Shown: one piece after another, positions 53,814-62,913 of the stretch
Layout of the letters: every line of letters begins with the position of its first letter
How positions within the stretch are numbered: position 1 is the first letter of the stretch
NCBI GenBank assembly: GCA_043764095.1
Contig: JAYUKX010000167.1
Coordinates: forward strand, 1 to 64,000
Direction of reading: 5' to 3'
Length of the DNA stretch: 64,000 nt
From: M3007 sp043764095
GTDB lineage: Bacteria > Bacteroidota > Bacteroidia > Chitinophagales > Saprospiraceae
Notes under the pieces: generated by a model
Seen by the model: the letters and a program-made list of their open reading frames with translations, nothing else
Databases searched by the model: none
What the model was told of the DNA's origin: nothing
Translations under genes and position numbers: made by a program

Positions 53814-53843
53814 CAAATCTAAAGCATATTTTTGAGACACAAA
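53814..53843 (-). promoter_or_regulatory. recA promoter
   Basis: On the minus strand, TTTG (53843-53840), 18-nt spacer, TAGATTTG (53821-53814). It predicts a start near 53807 and a leader of about 80 nt to the ATG at 53725. The rest of 53844-54063 shows no gene. Confidence 0.6.
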
Positions 53844-54063
53844 AACATTTTGTTTGTTTTTTTTGAAAAAAAATTAAAATAGTTTGAAAATAGTTTTTTC
53901 TAACGCTTTTCTATTGAAAATATAATGCACAAAAAATTGATAATGAATTACTTATATGCTTTTCACACAAATGACACAAATTGCCTTTATTGTAAGGTGC
54001 TATAAGAGAAAAGTAGGGTTGTTTTATGTAAGGCTTCCTGAAAAGCAGGGTTTTCTTATAAAA

Positions 54064-54135
54064 GGTGCAGCGCACCGTAATATTTGTAGGAGCGTCGTTG
54101 CGGTGAATAAAAAATATTGTACACAACGGCGCTCC
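54064..54135 (-). terminator. Hairpins downstream of cysK
   Basis: GGTGC-AGC-GCACC (54064-54076) and a larger inverted repeat, 54089-54100 with 54124-54135 (one mismatch). They lie 27-98 nt after the cysK stop, so they may terminate or protect the cysEK mRNA. T runs are weak. Confidence 0.5.
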
Positions 54136-54161
54136 GATAAAAAGCATACCTTTTGGGGTGT

Positions 54162-55076
54162 TTATTCAAACAAACCCTCAATCGACAAATACCGTTCGCC
54201 GGTATCGTAGTTGAAGCCGAGAATACGCGATCCTGCCGGTATATTGGGCAAATGCTGCGCAATAGCGGCCAAAGTAGCACCTGATGAAATACCGCCAAAA
54301 ATCCCTTCTTCTACAGCAGATCGTTTTGCATACTCAAATGCAGCATCTTTGGAGACCTGTATGATACCGTCTAATACATCCGTATGAAGGTTTTTGGGTA
54401 TAAAACCAGCCCCAATACCTTGAATAGGGTGTGGACCTGGCGCACCACCAGAAATCACGGGACTCAATGCCGGCTCCACGGCCAATACTTTAAGATTAGG
54501 AAAATGGGTTTTGAGTACTTCGCCCACTGCCGTGATATGCCCGCCGGTACCTACACCAGTAATGAGGTAATCCAAGCCATCGGGGAAATCGGCGAGAATT
54601 TCGGGTACTGTTGTAGCCTTATGTACCGCAATATTTGCCTCGTTCTCAAACTGCTGTGGCATCCAGGAATTGGGTGTTTCGCGTACCAGCTCGCCTGCGC
54701 GTTCAATGGCACCTTTCATTCCTTTTTCACGTGGCGTAAGGTCAAATTTGGCACCATAAGCAGCCATTAACCTGCGGCGTTCAATGGACATACTTTCTGG
54801 CATTACCAGTATCAGTTCGTATCCCTTTACTGCCGCTACCATAGCCAAACCAATACCAGTATTACCACTAGTGGGCTCAATAATCACTGAACCAGGACGA
54901 AGTGTACCGTCTTTTTCGGCGGCTTCAATCATGCTTAATGCAATACGATCTTTGATGCTGCCACCTGGATTGGCGCGTTCCAGTTTGATCCATACCTCAT
55001 GGTCAGTGCCAAAAAGGTGGTTGATACGTACGTGTGGCGTATTGCCAATGGTGGCTAAAATATTGTTTGCCTTCAT
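54162..55076 (-). CDS. cysK: Cysteine synthase A (O-acetylserine sulfhydrylase)
   Basis: PLP enzyme converting O-acetylserine and sulfide to cysteine. 304 residues, normal. PLP lysine in PGGSIKDR, substrate loop EPTSGNTGIGLA, phosphate-binding GVGTGGHITA, and GIFGGISSGA near the C-terminus. It follows cysE by 25 nt on the same strand, so the two form an operon carrying out both steps from serine; CysK and CysE proteins also bind each other in other bacteria. Confidence 0.96.
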   Translation of the reverse strand: MKANNILATIGNTPHVRINHLFGTDHEVWIKLERANPGGSIKDRIALSMIEAAEKDGTLRPGSVIIEPTSGNTGIGLAMVAAVKGYELILVMPESMSIERRRLMAAYGAKFDLTPREKGMKGAIERAGELVRETPNSWMPQQFENEANIAVHKATTVPEILADFPDGLDYLITGVGTGGHITAVGEVLKTHFPNLKVLAVEPALSPVISGGAPGPHPIQGIGAGFIPKNLHTDVLDGIIQVSKDAAFEYAKRSAVEEGIFGGISSGATLAAIAQHLPNIPAGSRILGFNYDTGERYLSIEGLFE

Positions 55077-55101
55077 AATATTGTGATAGTTATTTGTTTA
55101 A

Positions 55102-55923
55102 TTATATGACAAAATGAATAGGTTCTTCCAAACCTCGTGTGCGTACTTTTACCTTCGATTGGTGCACCACAATAGAGTAAGGTGGTACGCTGGCAGTGAG
55201 CCAAGTATTACCGCCCACAACGGAATCGTGACCAACCGTAGTGTTTCCGCCTAAAATGGTGCTATTGGCATAAATAACACAATTATCCTCGATCGTGGGG
55301 TGGCGTTTAGTATTGGCCAATGATTTTTCTACCTGCAATGCACCTAAAGTAACACCTTGATAAATACGGACATGGTTACCGATAATAGTTGTGGCACCAA
55401 TAACCACTCCTGTTCCGTGATCTATAAAAAATGAATTACCGATCGTAGCACCCGGGTGGATATCAATCCCCGTTTTACTATGTGCATACTCCGATAAAAG
55501 ACGAGGCAACAAGGGGACTTTTTGCAGGTGTAATTGGTGCGCTAACCGATAGACCGTAATGGCTTTGAATCCAGGATAAGCCGCCATTACTTCGGTAATA
55601 TCGGTGGCAGCTGGGTCATATTGGTAAAATGCGTCGGCATCTTGAATTAATTGTTCGTAAACAACGGGGACTGCCGAAAAAAACTGATTGGATACCTGTT
55701 CCACGGTCGTAGTCAGTTGCACCGATAAAGGGCGCAGCAATGCCTCTAACTGTACTTGCAAGTCCTTATAACGCGTTGCAGCAGCACCAGCCGCCGAGCC
55801 ACCTGATACCGGGAATAGCCATTCATATACGTCATCAGCAAAGGTATTGGCTAGGACTACCGATGGCGTAGTGCCAGCACAACGTGCTTGTTCTTCGTCT
55901 AAATGTTGTAAAAAACTTTGCAT
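55102..55923 (-). CDS. cysE: Serine O-acetyltransferase
   Basis: Catalyses serine plus acetyl-CoA to O-acetylserine. 273 residues from the ATG at 55923 (MQSFLQHLDEEQ); a longer frame to 56004 is not supported. N-terminal helical domain with a Gly/Ala-rich stretch (VSGGSAAGAAATR), then the left-handed beta-helix: GIDIHPGATIGNSFFIDHGTGVVIG and TIEDNCVIYANSTILGG hexapeptide repeats. DHGTG is the catalytic region. First gene of the cysEK operon. Confidence 0.93.
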   Translation of the reverse strand: MQSFLQHLDEEQARCAGTTPSVVLANTFADDVYEWLFPVSGGSAAGAAATRYKDLQVQLEALLRPLSVQLTTTVEQVSNQFFSAVPVVYEQLIQDADAFYQYDPAATDITEVMAAYPGFKAITVYRLAHQLHLQKVPLLPRLLSEYAHSKTGIDIHPGATIGNSFFIDHGTGVVIGATTIIGNHVRIYQGVTLGALQVEKSLANTKRHPTIEDNCVIYANSTILGGNTTVGHDSVVGGNTWLTASVPPYSIVVHQSKVKVRTRGLEEPIHFVI

Positions 55924-56029
55924 TTTCTTTTGTATTAGTAATGTGTACTTCGACTTTGTTGGTTTGTGCATAAAAATCGTAAAGCGTCTCATAAATTTAT
56001 GCACAAAACCTAGCGACGCTCAGAATAAA

Positions 56030-56076
56030 GCACAAAAGCCCTTTCGCGGAACTGATCCGGGAAAGGGCTTTTGTGC
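56030..56076. promoter_or_regulatory. 21-bp hairpin upstream of cysE
   Basis: Arms 56030-56050 and 56056-56076 match at 20 of 21 positions around a 5-nt loop. It lies 107 nt upstream of the cysE start. It has no T run on either side, so it is more likely an operator, a leader structure or a repeat than a terminator. Confidence 0.65.
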
Positions 56077-56757
56077 ATATTTAAATATATGACTAATATC
56101 TACATGTCACTATATAATGAAATGCGATGCCCTTTGCCCGATTATCGGACAACAGCAACAACAACAACAAACAGTATAGATATTAAAGTACGTCATATTA
56201 ATTGGATGCAAAGATCAAGCATTTTTTTTAATCTTGTATGCTTGTCCACAAAAAAATTTTATATAAGCAGTTTCGAAGTACAAACATACGAGGAACACAG
56301 ATTGCAATTGATTACGCACAAAACACCATGCGCTTTCCACTGCCCAAGCCCCTTGCAGCATTCTACACAACCCATCCGTCGTTTTTAACAATTCGTGACA
56401 TCCGAGCTGGCACAGCCCGCCGAAAGACCCAAACTTTGCACCGTCATTCAAAAAAAAACGAGATTCAACACATGCAACCAACCGATTAAGTATTTGGACA
56501 TAATTAATTAGCATTCTAATTTTTTTAGCATAAAAAATCACAGGTACGGAACAAGGACGGCTTCTTCGAAGACAAATTGATGAAGTAATTGGCATCAACC
56601 TCGGGACTGACTGGCACTCCGATCTGAATAGTCTGAATTTTAACCACTCATTTTATTATCATTTATCATCACCAAATCAGGGCATAATTAATTGGTAAAA
56701 AAGACCAAGTTTAAAATGGCAATTAATGTTGCCCTGATACTTAAACAGCATTAAGTT
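56077..56757. other. Gene-free interval before the hemerythrin-like gene
   Basis: About 680 nt with stop-interrupted frames on both strands. Short frames at 56238-56489 (+) and 56215-56598 (-) overlap each other, lack family motifs and are not called. A CAACAACAACAAC run is at ~56154-56170. The base composition changes gradually towards the GC-richer region that follows. Confidence 0.5.
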
Positions 56758-57411
56758 ATGTCAAGAATGCAATTGTTCGATACGCCTCACAAGGCGTTAC
56801 GTCTCGCTTTCAGCGAACTCCTGACGTTGGCAGGAAAAACCGACTTTAACCAAACTGATGACATCAGCACCCTGCGAAACGCCATGGAAAACACGTTTTC
56901 TCTGGTCAAATCGCACTCGCACCATGAGGACGACATTTGTTTTTTTGACCTCGATCAAATTGCTCCTCATGCCACACAACACGACCGTGCAGAACACATC
57001 CGTCTGCACCACCAGATTGATGCGCTCATGGAAAAAATAACCACCCTTTTGACCGGGCAGGATAAGGTAGAGGCAGGCCGCTCGCTGTACACCGACTTGT
57101 GCCATTTCCACGCTGAAATGCTTGTACACATGATGGAAGAGGAGCGCGACACACAGCCCATCTTCTGGAATCACATGACCGATGAGCAGTTGGGTACATT
57201 TGAACCCCGCATTATGGCTGCCATGACCCCCGAAATGTCTGCGCTGTGGTTGCGTTACATTATTCCTACTCAAACGCCTGCCGAATTAGTGGGAATGTTC
57301 AGGGGCATGAAGGCTGCGGCTCCGCCTTTTGCTTTTGATGCCAATATGCAATTGGCTCAGGCGGTGCTGACCATTGCCGAGTTTGAAAAATTAGCCGCAG
57401 CTGTGGCTTAG
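56758..57411 (+). CDS. Hemerythrin-like (HHE) domain protein
   Basis: A 217-residue soluble protein with the spaced His/Glu ligands of a four-helix hemerythrin: HKALRLAF at ~11, SHSHHEDD at ~53, HIRLHHQID at ~80, and FHAEMLVHMMEEE at ~118. These could bind a di-iron centre used for oxygen, NO or redox sensing. The C-terminal ~70 residues are an extra helical part. Codons are more GC-rich than in the preceding genes. No partner gene is adjacent. Confidence 0.8.
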   Translation: MSRMQLFDTPHKALRLAFSELLTLAGKTDFNQTDDISTLRNAMENTFSLVKSHSHHEDDICFFDLDQIAPHATQHDRAEHIRLHHQIDALMEKITTLLTGQDKVEAGRSLYTDLCHFHAEMLVHMMEEERDTQPIFWNHMTDEQLGTFEPRIMAAMTPEMSALWLRYIIPTQTPAELVGMFRGMKAAAPPFAFDANMQLAQAVLTIAEFEKLAAAVA

Positions 57412-57623
57412 GAATGATGCCGAAATAAAAGTCCAAATTGAAACCCATCTTTTACGTTCAAACTGCACGTTACCCCACCCCCACTATTCGCCTCAAAAAA
57501 CACTTATTTGACCGCAAAATCTTGAACCTGAATTTGAACCTTTATTCCAGCATCGTTCCTTAAAACCAACAACCACTTTTTAATAATCACTATTTTTTTC
57601 ACATATTAACTGATTTTTTAACT

Positions 57624-58055
57624 ATGAAAAATGCAATTTCAAAATCTAATCTCTTGGCCTTCGGCCTGCTGCTCCTTTTGTTACCGAGCCTTACATCTTG
57701 TAAAAAGGACAAAGAGGAGGACACCATCCGTGAACAGTTCGTCGGTAATTGGGCTGTCAAGTCCTTCACCATTGATGGCGTTGAGGTAAAAGGGTCGATC
57801 GTCACGGCTTCAAAAATGGAGTTCGAGGCGTACACCGGCTCCAATGGTGATTTCGAGTGGAGCATCAACTATTCCGATGGGACAAGCGAAATCCAAACTG
57901 GCGACTACGAAGTGGATGAAGTTGACAAGGAAGTTACGCTCGAAAACAACGAGGGCGACCGTGTCAAATTTGACTTTGATCTGGATGGCAATGACCTTGA
58001 GCTATCAGGCATTGAGGATGGTCAACGCATCGTGCTGAAGGTTGAGCGAGATTAA
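57624..58055 (+). CDS. Small lipocalin-like lipoprotein
   Basis: A 143-residue lipoprotein with lipobox LPSLTSC (cysteine ~26) followed by KKDKEED. The body is a small beta domain with FVGNWAVKSFTID at the start and acidic strands (DYEVDEVDKEVTLEN), the pattern of lipocalin-like/DUF5004-type lipoproteins in Bacteroidota. It is followed by a structured hairpin. Function unknown. Confidence 0.75.
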   Translation: MKNAISKSNLLAFGLLLLLLPSLTSCKKDKEEDTIREQFVGNWAVKSFTIDGVEVKGSIVTASKMEFEAYTGSNGDFEWSINYSDGTSEIQTGDYEVDEVDKEVTLENNEGDRVKFDFDLDGNDLELSGIEDGQRIVLKVERD

Positions 58056-58075
58056 GGTTTAATTTTTTCGAAAGA

Positions 58076-58144
58076 TTAGGGATCGCGTCCTAAATAAGTG
58101 TAAGGTTTCCAGCCTTGCGGGACGGGTTGGGGACGCGATCCTAA
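58076..58144 (+). terminator. Structured hairpin after the lipoprotein gene
   Basis: An outer stem TTAGG-GATCGCGTCC (58076-58090) with GGACGCGATC-CTAA (58131-58144), one bulge, enclosing a smaller stem GTAAGG/CCTTGC. There is no T run, so a repeat or stabilising element is also possible. Confidence 0.5.
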
Positions 58145-58268
58145 AGATAAGCCCGACTGCCGAAAGGTTAGTTGGGTTTTGCTCAATTCGTCCGTATCGG
58201 GTTGGGGATCTGTACCCTGTAGCCCACCTTTAGATCATCATTCAATCATCATTCAAATTTTGAATTTT

Positions 58269-58823
58269 ATGCAAATTCAGTATCCACACAGCATCGAAAA
58301 TTGCATTGGTGAAAAACTCACCTTTATATGCGTAGAAAACAGCCTTGAAGGCGAAAAGGTACTCGTCGAAAATTGGGTGCAACCAGGCTGTGGCCCCACC
58401 ATGCACACCCATTTTTTGCAGGATGAATCGCTCACCGTTGTCAGCGGCAAAATCGGGTATCAACTGCTTGGAGGTTCAGAGCAATTTGCAGGGCCGGGCG
58501 AAACGGTACTGTTTAGGCGCAATATTCCCCATCGCTTCTGGAATGCAGGGAACGACATCCTCCACTGCACCGGCTGGGTCAGCCCGGCCAATACGGTCGT
58601 TTATTTTTTAACAACCCTGTTCGCCGCTCAGAACAAATCGGGCAGCGAGCGCCCTGAAACCTTCGATGGGGCCTACCTGATTACCCGCTACGGCAGCGAA
58701 TACGACTTGCCAGAGTTGCCTGGTTTTGTAAAAAAAGTCATTTTCCCGCTGATCGTTTTGGTCGGCAAACTGCTCGGCAAATACCCGCATTTTAAAGATG
58801 CACCCCAGTCGGTGAAAGGGTAA
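58269..58823 (+). CDS. Cupin-domain protein
   Basis: A 184-residue protein starting at 58269 (MQIQYPHSIEN); a longer frame to 58179 has no homology-like sequence. Cupin core at ~25-115: the metal-binding motif region THFLQDESLTVVSGKIGYQ and the second motif PGETVLFRRNIPHRFWNAG. The C-terminal ~60 residues include a hydrophobic stretch (KKVIFPLIVLVGKLLG), possibly membrane-associated. The substrate is unknown. Confidence 0.85.
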   Translation: MQIQYPHSIENCIGEKLTFICVENSLEGEKVLVENWVQPGCGPTMHTHFLQDESLTVVSGKIGYQLLGGSEQFAGPGETVLFRRNIPHRFWNAGNDILHCTGWVSPANTVVYFLTTLFAAQNKSGSERPETFDGAYLITRYGSEYDLPELPGFVKKVIFPLIVLVGKLLGKYPHFKDAPQSVKG

Positions 58824-58830
58824 TTGTGAG

Positions 58831-58873
58831 GTCGAATACATGCAACAATCAGGGTTGGTGTATTCGACTTTTT
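58831..58873 (+). terminator. Intrinsic terminator of the cupin gene
   Basis: GTCGAATACA (58831-58840) pairs perfectly with TGTATTCGAC (58859-58868), followed by TTTTT at 58869-58873. Confidence 0.8.
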
Positions 58874-59011
58874 CACTGAGTCCGAGGAGGTCAAGCATCG
58901 TGGTTTTTTCGAGAAATCGAGGACATCAAGGTGCTGCCCGAACGGTATTTTTCATGTTTCGCCCCAGTCGTACTCGTTTTTACATATATGGAGATTCCAG
59001 AGAAAAATATC

Positions 59012-59360
59012 CTATAACAAAGGTAACAACACTGTGAAATAATGACCATCGTAGTGTACCTCAAAACCATTGGCACCGAGCAGTTCGTAGCGCTGCCGTA
59101 GGTTCTCTAGTCCGACACCTTGGGAGCGCGGGCGAGTGATTTTGCGCTGCATATTATTTCGCACGATGATGACAGGTGACCTTGCTCTTCCCGATCATAA
59201 ATAGCTTTCGGAAACGGATTTGTCGTCAAAAATTTCAATTTTCAAAGGGTTTTGAGCACCAATTTCTTTGTGCTTCGCGGTGTTTTCCTCCAAAATCTGG
59301 AGGGCGAGGGCGGGTAATTTCTTGTCAAAAACTTCCTTCAATACCTCGATTTCCATCGAA
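59012..59360 (-). pseudogene. LytS-type histidine kinase remnant 2 (C-terminal ATPase)
   Basis: Reading the minus strand gives the ATPase end of a LytS-like kinase: LPALALQILEENTAKHKEI, KIEIFDD, then after an in-frame TGA (59195-59197) PVIIVRNNMQRK, GVGLENLRQRYELLG and YFTVLLPLL before a stop at 59012-59014. The N-box asparagine region ENTAKHK is altered. The start is missing, and the fragment abuts another kinase remnant, so this is a decayed gene or chimera. Confidence 0.7.
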
Positions 59361-59399
59361 ACACCCGTGTCACAGCGGTGTTTTGCGTGAAAGGAATGA

Positions 59400-59995
59400 A
59401 TATCAGCAGTTGGCCAGATTCGATGGCTTGCTTATCTCCGTTGTTTTCCAACTGTCGCCAATCATGGCCTGGCGCATCGAGCGAGATGCTTTGGGGCAGG
59501 TGGCCACAGGCGATGCACAGCTGTGCATCGAAGACTTTCACTGTTATGTTCAGAGGCAGGTTTTGGGTGCGCACCAAGCAGTCCAGCGCGTTTTGGAGGA
59601 TCAGCACCGGAACGCTCTTATCCCAGCCGCCTGACGGTAACGCAAGCGAAAAAGCCCCCTCTTCAAAGCGGTTTTTCAGTAAAAAGGAGTACGATTCGGC
59701 GAATTGCAACTCCTCGTCCAGCGTCACGGTTGCTTGCCTCCCGCCCGCAGCAGATAGCGGTACACCTTGGATAGTTTGTCCACAAAGCGCTCGACTAGTG
59801 GCGGGTCTTCGCCGATGAGGGCGGAGAGTGTGGTGAGCGAGTTGAAGAGAAAGTGCGGGTTGACGCGGGTTTTCAATGCGTCTAATTGCTGCTGTGCCTA
59901 TTGTTTTTTGAGGTGCTCGGCTTTTTTGAGGGCATTTTTGTATTGGTTGAAAAAATATATCGCTTCGTAACCGCCGCCAATAATGACCAAAAACA
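59400..59995 (-). pseudogene. LytS-type histidine kinase remnant 1 (dimerisation and phosphoacceptor part)
   Basis: The minus strand encodes GGYEAIYFFNQYKNALKKA, an in-frame TAG (complement of 59898-59900), then ALKTRVNPHFLFNSLTTLS (phosphoacceptor His) and VYRYLLRAGGKQ. After a frameshift near 59740 it continues ATVTLDEELQFAESYSFLL, KNRFEEGAF and PVLILQNALDCLVRTQN. Both the stop and the shift break the protein, and the part after this is unlike an ATPase. It probably once partnered a LytTR regulator. Confidence 0.7.
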
Positions 59996-60145
59996 AAAAA
60001 CCAATGGCAGCATTGGCAAACCAAAACTGGACAGTTACAAGCATCAAAATAAAGTGATAAAAAGTACCGATTTGTTCCTAAGATATAGCATATTTCATGT
60101 CAAAGCAAATCGAAAGGCACGACGGCCTCATACGCCAGAATAAAA

Positions 60146-60262
60146 TTAAGGTCTTGTTCCAGTACGGACAAGACCTTAAAGACGTAAAAAAAATAAGAAC
60201 TTGTCTGGATTTTCATGATCCTGTAAACGCAAAACTTGCCGTTTGATTAGATTCCAGACAAG
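60146..60262. repeat. Two hairpins in a gene-free interval
   Basis: A perfect 12-bp stem (60146-60157 with 60168-60179) and a second inverted repeat, CTTGTCTGGA (60202-60211) with TCCAGACAAG (60252-60261). They lie in the 60025-60418 gap, which otherwise shows no gene; either could serve as a terminator for decayed neighbours. Confidence 0.55.
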
Positions 60263-60418
60263 GGATAAGGGAGATAGTTTTAATTAGGCCGTCGCAGATA
60301 ATCTCTGTTTTTATAAACTAAAACACACCCTGAAATAGCAACGCAGAGGGCTAAAAAAAACAATACATACATTAAGTTATTGAACATGTTAATTATTGAT
60401 TGGTAAGTTTCTTAACAA

Positions 60419-60558
60419 TTAAAATCGGTTTGATAGACACGTTCTAATTTCTGCTGCCGCTTCAAAAACGACGACTTCATGTCCTGCACGGTGGAGGGCA
60501 ATTGCGCGGTTAGTCCAGCAATGCCTCCTCCGATAATGCTGAAGGATGACTTTTTCAT
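60419..60558 (-). pseudogene. Truncated FAD-dependent monooxygenase fragment
   Basis: Starting from ATG at 60558 the minus strand reads MKKSSFSIIGGGIAGLTA, the FAD-binding GxGxxG start of a flavoprotein monooxygenase. A frameshift follows, and the next frame continues IALHRAGHEVVVFEAAAEI, exactly the expected next strand and helix. The sequence then diverges and ends after ~50 codons instead of ~380. It is a decayed gene stub just downstream of the T9SS protein. Confidence 0.75.
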
Positions 60559-60575
60559 ATAGAAATCTGTTGTTT

Positions 60576-61649
60576 TTAGCGTTTAATGATTGGAAGAGGA
60601 GTTGAAATATTGACACCTTGCTTTGTTTGGGCACTGATCCAGTAAATACCAGCTGGCGACGCGTTTAAGTCCACTTGAAACGAACCATCTGTGCTACTTT
60701 GGGTGCTGATTGGTCGCCCGTCTGCGTTGTAAAGCGTTAGTGTCAGCGATATCTGATCGGGTGAGGTGGCTTCTATCAACCATCGTCCATCCGCAGAAGG
60801 GTTGGCTGACAATACACGCAGTTTAATCCGATCTTCGTCTGGTACATAGGTGCCTGAAGTAGGGTTCAACTGGTAAGTCACCTCTGTTTGAGTGGGCTGA
60901 GACGATTGCTGAATGGGTAAGCCTGGAACATAGGTAATAGCGGTTACCGTCGAGTTGCGAATTTCTAAAACAGCATTCCGGATGCCGGGCACAAACCAGG
61001 CATAATTAACATTGTTGGAGCGATCAAGGGTATAGTACCCGTCACTAAAGGATACCACGCTGTCTGTGTGCGTTTCCACAGTTTTGATTCGAATAGCATT
61101 CTGGTAAGTTGCGCCCGGTAGGATAAGTGTACCATAAGCATCGTACAACATGGTCTTGGTGCCATAAACTTCGGATTGAAAAAACACTAAGTCCCGCTGC
61201 CCGCGATAACTGTTTGTAACAGTTTGGCCAAATGTCATCGGCAACCGTGCCAGTAAATTAGGATCGGACATGATTTCGAAGTTTTCTTCAAATGTAGCAC
61301 CTAAATACCAATATTCCGAGCCTGTCTGATTAAAATAAGCATAAGAGACACCGCCACCCTCATAAGTGTATTCCGTAGCGAGATTGGCAAATGGGAACAG
61401 ATTGGCCTTGGGTGTTTGGCTGGGGTCTACATAAGAAAGGCTGAATTTTTCATCAACTTTGGGTGACAGATTACTAAAATTCCAAACCTGCACGGCTCCT
61501 GCCTGGCCTTCCTGTACATTGGTGGAATAACAAGGTTGCAATTGAACCTGATCGCCAATCATGTTAAGTGAACTGGCATCCAAAACGGGTTGTGCGTATA
61601 ATCCTGGCATCAAAAGCAACAAGATTAAATAAGAAATTAATTTTTTCAT
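60576..61649 (-). CDS. Secreted protein with T9SS-like C-terminal domain
   Basis: A 357-residue exported protein: signal peptide MKKLISYLILLLLMPGLYAQ; beta-rich body with aromatic strands (EYTYEGGGVSYAYFNQTG, NYAWFVPGIRNAVLEI); and a C-terminal ~80-residue module (SANPSADGRWLIEA, LYNADGRPIST, PAGIYWISAQTKQG) of the T9SS type A kind, although it ends in PLPIIKR. No catalytic motif is recognised. Secretion across the outer membrane is expected. Confidence 0.8.
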   Translation of the reverse strand: MKKLISYLILLLLMPGLYAQPVLDASSLNMIGDQVQLQPCYSTNVQEGQAGAVQVWNFSNLSPKVDEKFSLSYVDPSQTPKANLFPFANLATEYTYEGGGVSYAYFNQTGSEYWYLGATFEENFEIMSDPNLLARLPMTFGQTVTNSYRGQRDLVFFQSEVYGTKTMLYDAYGTLILPGATYQNAIRIKTVETHTDSVVSFSDGYYTLDRSNNVNYAWFVPGIRNAVLEIRNSTVTAITYVPGLPIQQSSQPTQTEVTYQLNPTSGTYVPDEDRIKLRVLSANPSADGRWLIEATSPDQISLTLTLYNADGRPISTQSSTDGSFQVDLNASPAGIYWISAQTKQGVNISTPLPIIKR

Positions 61650-61712
61650 AACTTAAATTTTTTAAAAATATGGTAATGATCTCATTCGGAGAATGAGGGT
61701 GAAAAGTGAGAA

Positions 61713-62687
61713 TTATTTAGATTGATACCGCTCCACCTTGTTGTCAATAGGTGGTATTGTTTTAATAAAGGCAAAAATGGCTGCGGCCTCTTGATCTGTC
61801 AGGGTAACATAAGGGGCCATAGGGTAGGCCAACAGACCGCCTCCTGGCTTTTTGCAATATTTTACCGCGTCTATAAACTGCTGTTCCGTCCATTTGCCGA
61901 TACCTGTTTCGGGGTGCGGCGTGAGATTGGCTGTTGGCACCACCTCGCCTTCCTGGTTGAGCGTGGGATTTCCGCCGCCGTAGTAACGGAAACTGTTTTC
62001 ATGCGTGACAATATCCAACTTGGCAAAGTCGCCGGAGTGACAATGAAAACACCCCAGAACATCATTGGCTAAGTACCGACCCAGCGCTAATTGATTGCTC
62101 GTATCGGGCAATGAGATGGGTTGGGCGGACAGTGGTGGTGGTGAAAAGGCAATGTTGCTGAGGAATTTGAGCATAAAATTCCATTTGTTGGCTGGATACT
62201 CCCTATTGCTGGGATCCAGGTCGGGATCATCCGAGCGCAACCAGGCGATGATTGCCTTTACGTCCTCATCGGCCATGGTATTGAACTTGGGCATCATAGG
62301 CGGTGCCCAGGAGCCGTCTTTTCGGATGCCGGTGCGCAGGAAATAGTACAATTCGCCATCCGTCCAGATACCTACGCCGTGCACGCTATCCCGCGTAATG
62401 TTCAAGGCAGCCACTTTACCGAACTCTGGGGGCAGATCGGCCATCATTTCGCCGGAAAGTTTCCCATCGTTGCCGCGGTGGCAGGCTTTGCACATGACCG
62501 TGGCAATCTTGAGTCCGCGAGCGGCCAATGCCGTATTTGTGCGCGGCACTTGCAGTTGGAGCATTTCCGGAGTGGGGGCATATTCGTATTTCGGTACGCC
62601 TTTGATCTGGATGTAAGCGGCTCCCACGCCCAGCAGGGCAATAATGCCAAGCAGCACAAAGCCAATGAATTTGAGTAATTTTTTCAT
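61713..62687 (-). CDS. Membrane-anchored diheme cytochrome c
   Basis: A 324-residue protein with an N-terminal membrane anchor (MKKLLKFIGFVLLGIIALL) and two cytochrome c domains. Heme sites are CKACH (~65) and CFHCH (~214), with candidate axial methionines in PMMPKFNTM and AYPMAPYV. The layout resembles electron-transfer subunits of periplasmic dehydrogenases, but no dehydrogenase gene is next to it. Expected to act in the periplasm, anchored to the inner membrane. Confidence 0.93.
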   Translation of the reverse strand: MKKLLKFIGFVLLGIIALLGVGAAYIQIKGVPKYEYAPTPEMLQLQVPRTNTALAARGLKIATVMCKACHRGNDGKLSGEMMADLPPEFGKVAALNITRDSVHGVGIWTDGELYYFLRTGIRKDGSWAPPMMPKFNTMADEDVKAIIAWLRSDDPDLDPSNREYPANKWNFMLKFLSNIAFSPPPLSAQPISLPDTSNQLALGRYLANDVLGCFHCHSGDFAKLDIVTHENSFRYYGGGNPTLNQEGEVVPTANLTPHPETGIGKWTEQQFIDAVKYCKKPGGGLLAYPMAPYVTLTDQEAAAIFAFIKTIPPIDNKVERYQSK

Positions 62688-62913
62688 AAAACAATGTTGT
62701 TTGAAAGTGAATTATTGTCTATTCGATAATACATGGAAATAAAGCAGCGCTCTGAACTGGACAGGTTTTGATAAGCCTGTTTCTAAAGTCAAAGGCTCCG
62801 CTTAGGGGTATGCGAGGATACTCCATGATTTGAATGAAAACAGACTATTGAAATGCTGTGCTTTGTCAGGCTCAGGTGCGTTGCCGCATCCAGCGGAAGC
62901 CGAGCCAGATGGC

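Noticed and set aside
56215..56598. 127-codon minus-strand frame and an overlapping 83-codon plus-strand frame
   Set aside because: They overlap each other on opposite strands, contain no recognisable motif and have atypical Cys content; not enough support for a gene.
58076..58144. tRNA-like fold after the small lipoprotein gene
   Set aside because: It has an outer stem and one inner stem but no T-loop, anticodon arm or CCA end; kept only as a hairpin.
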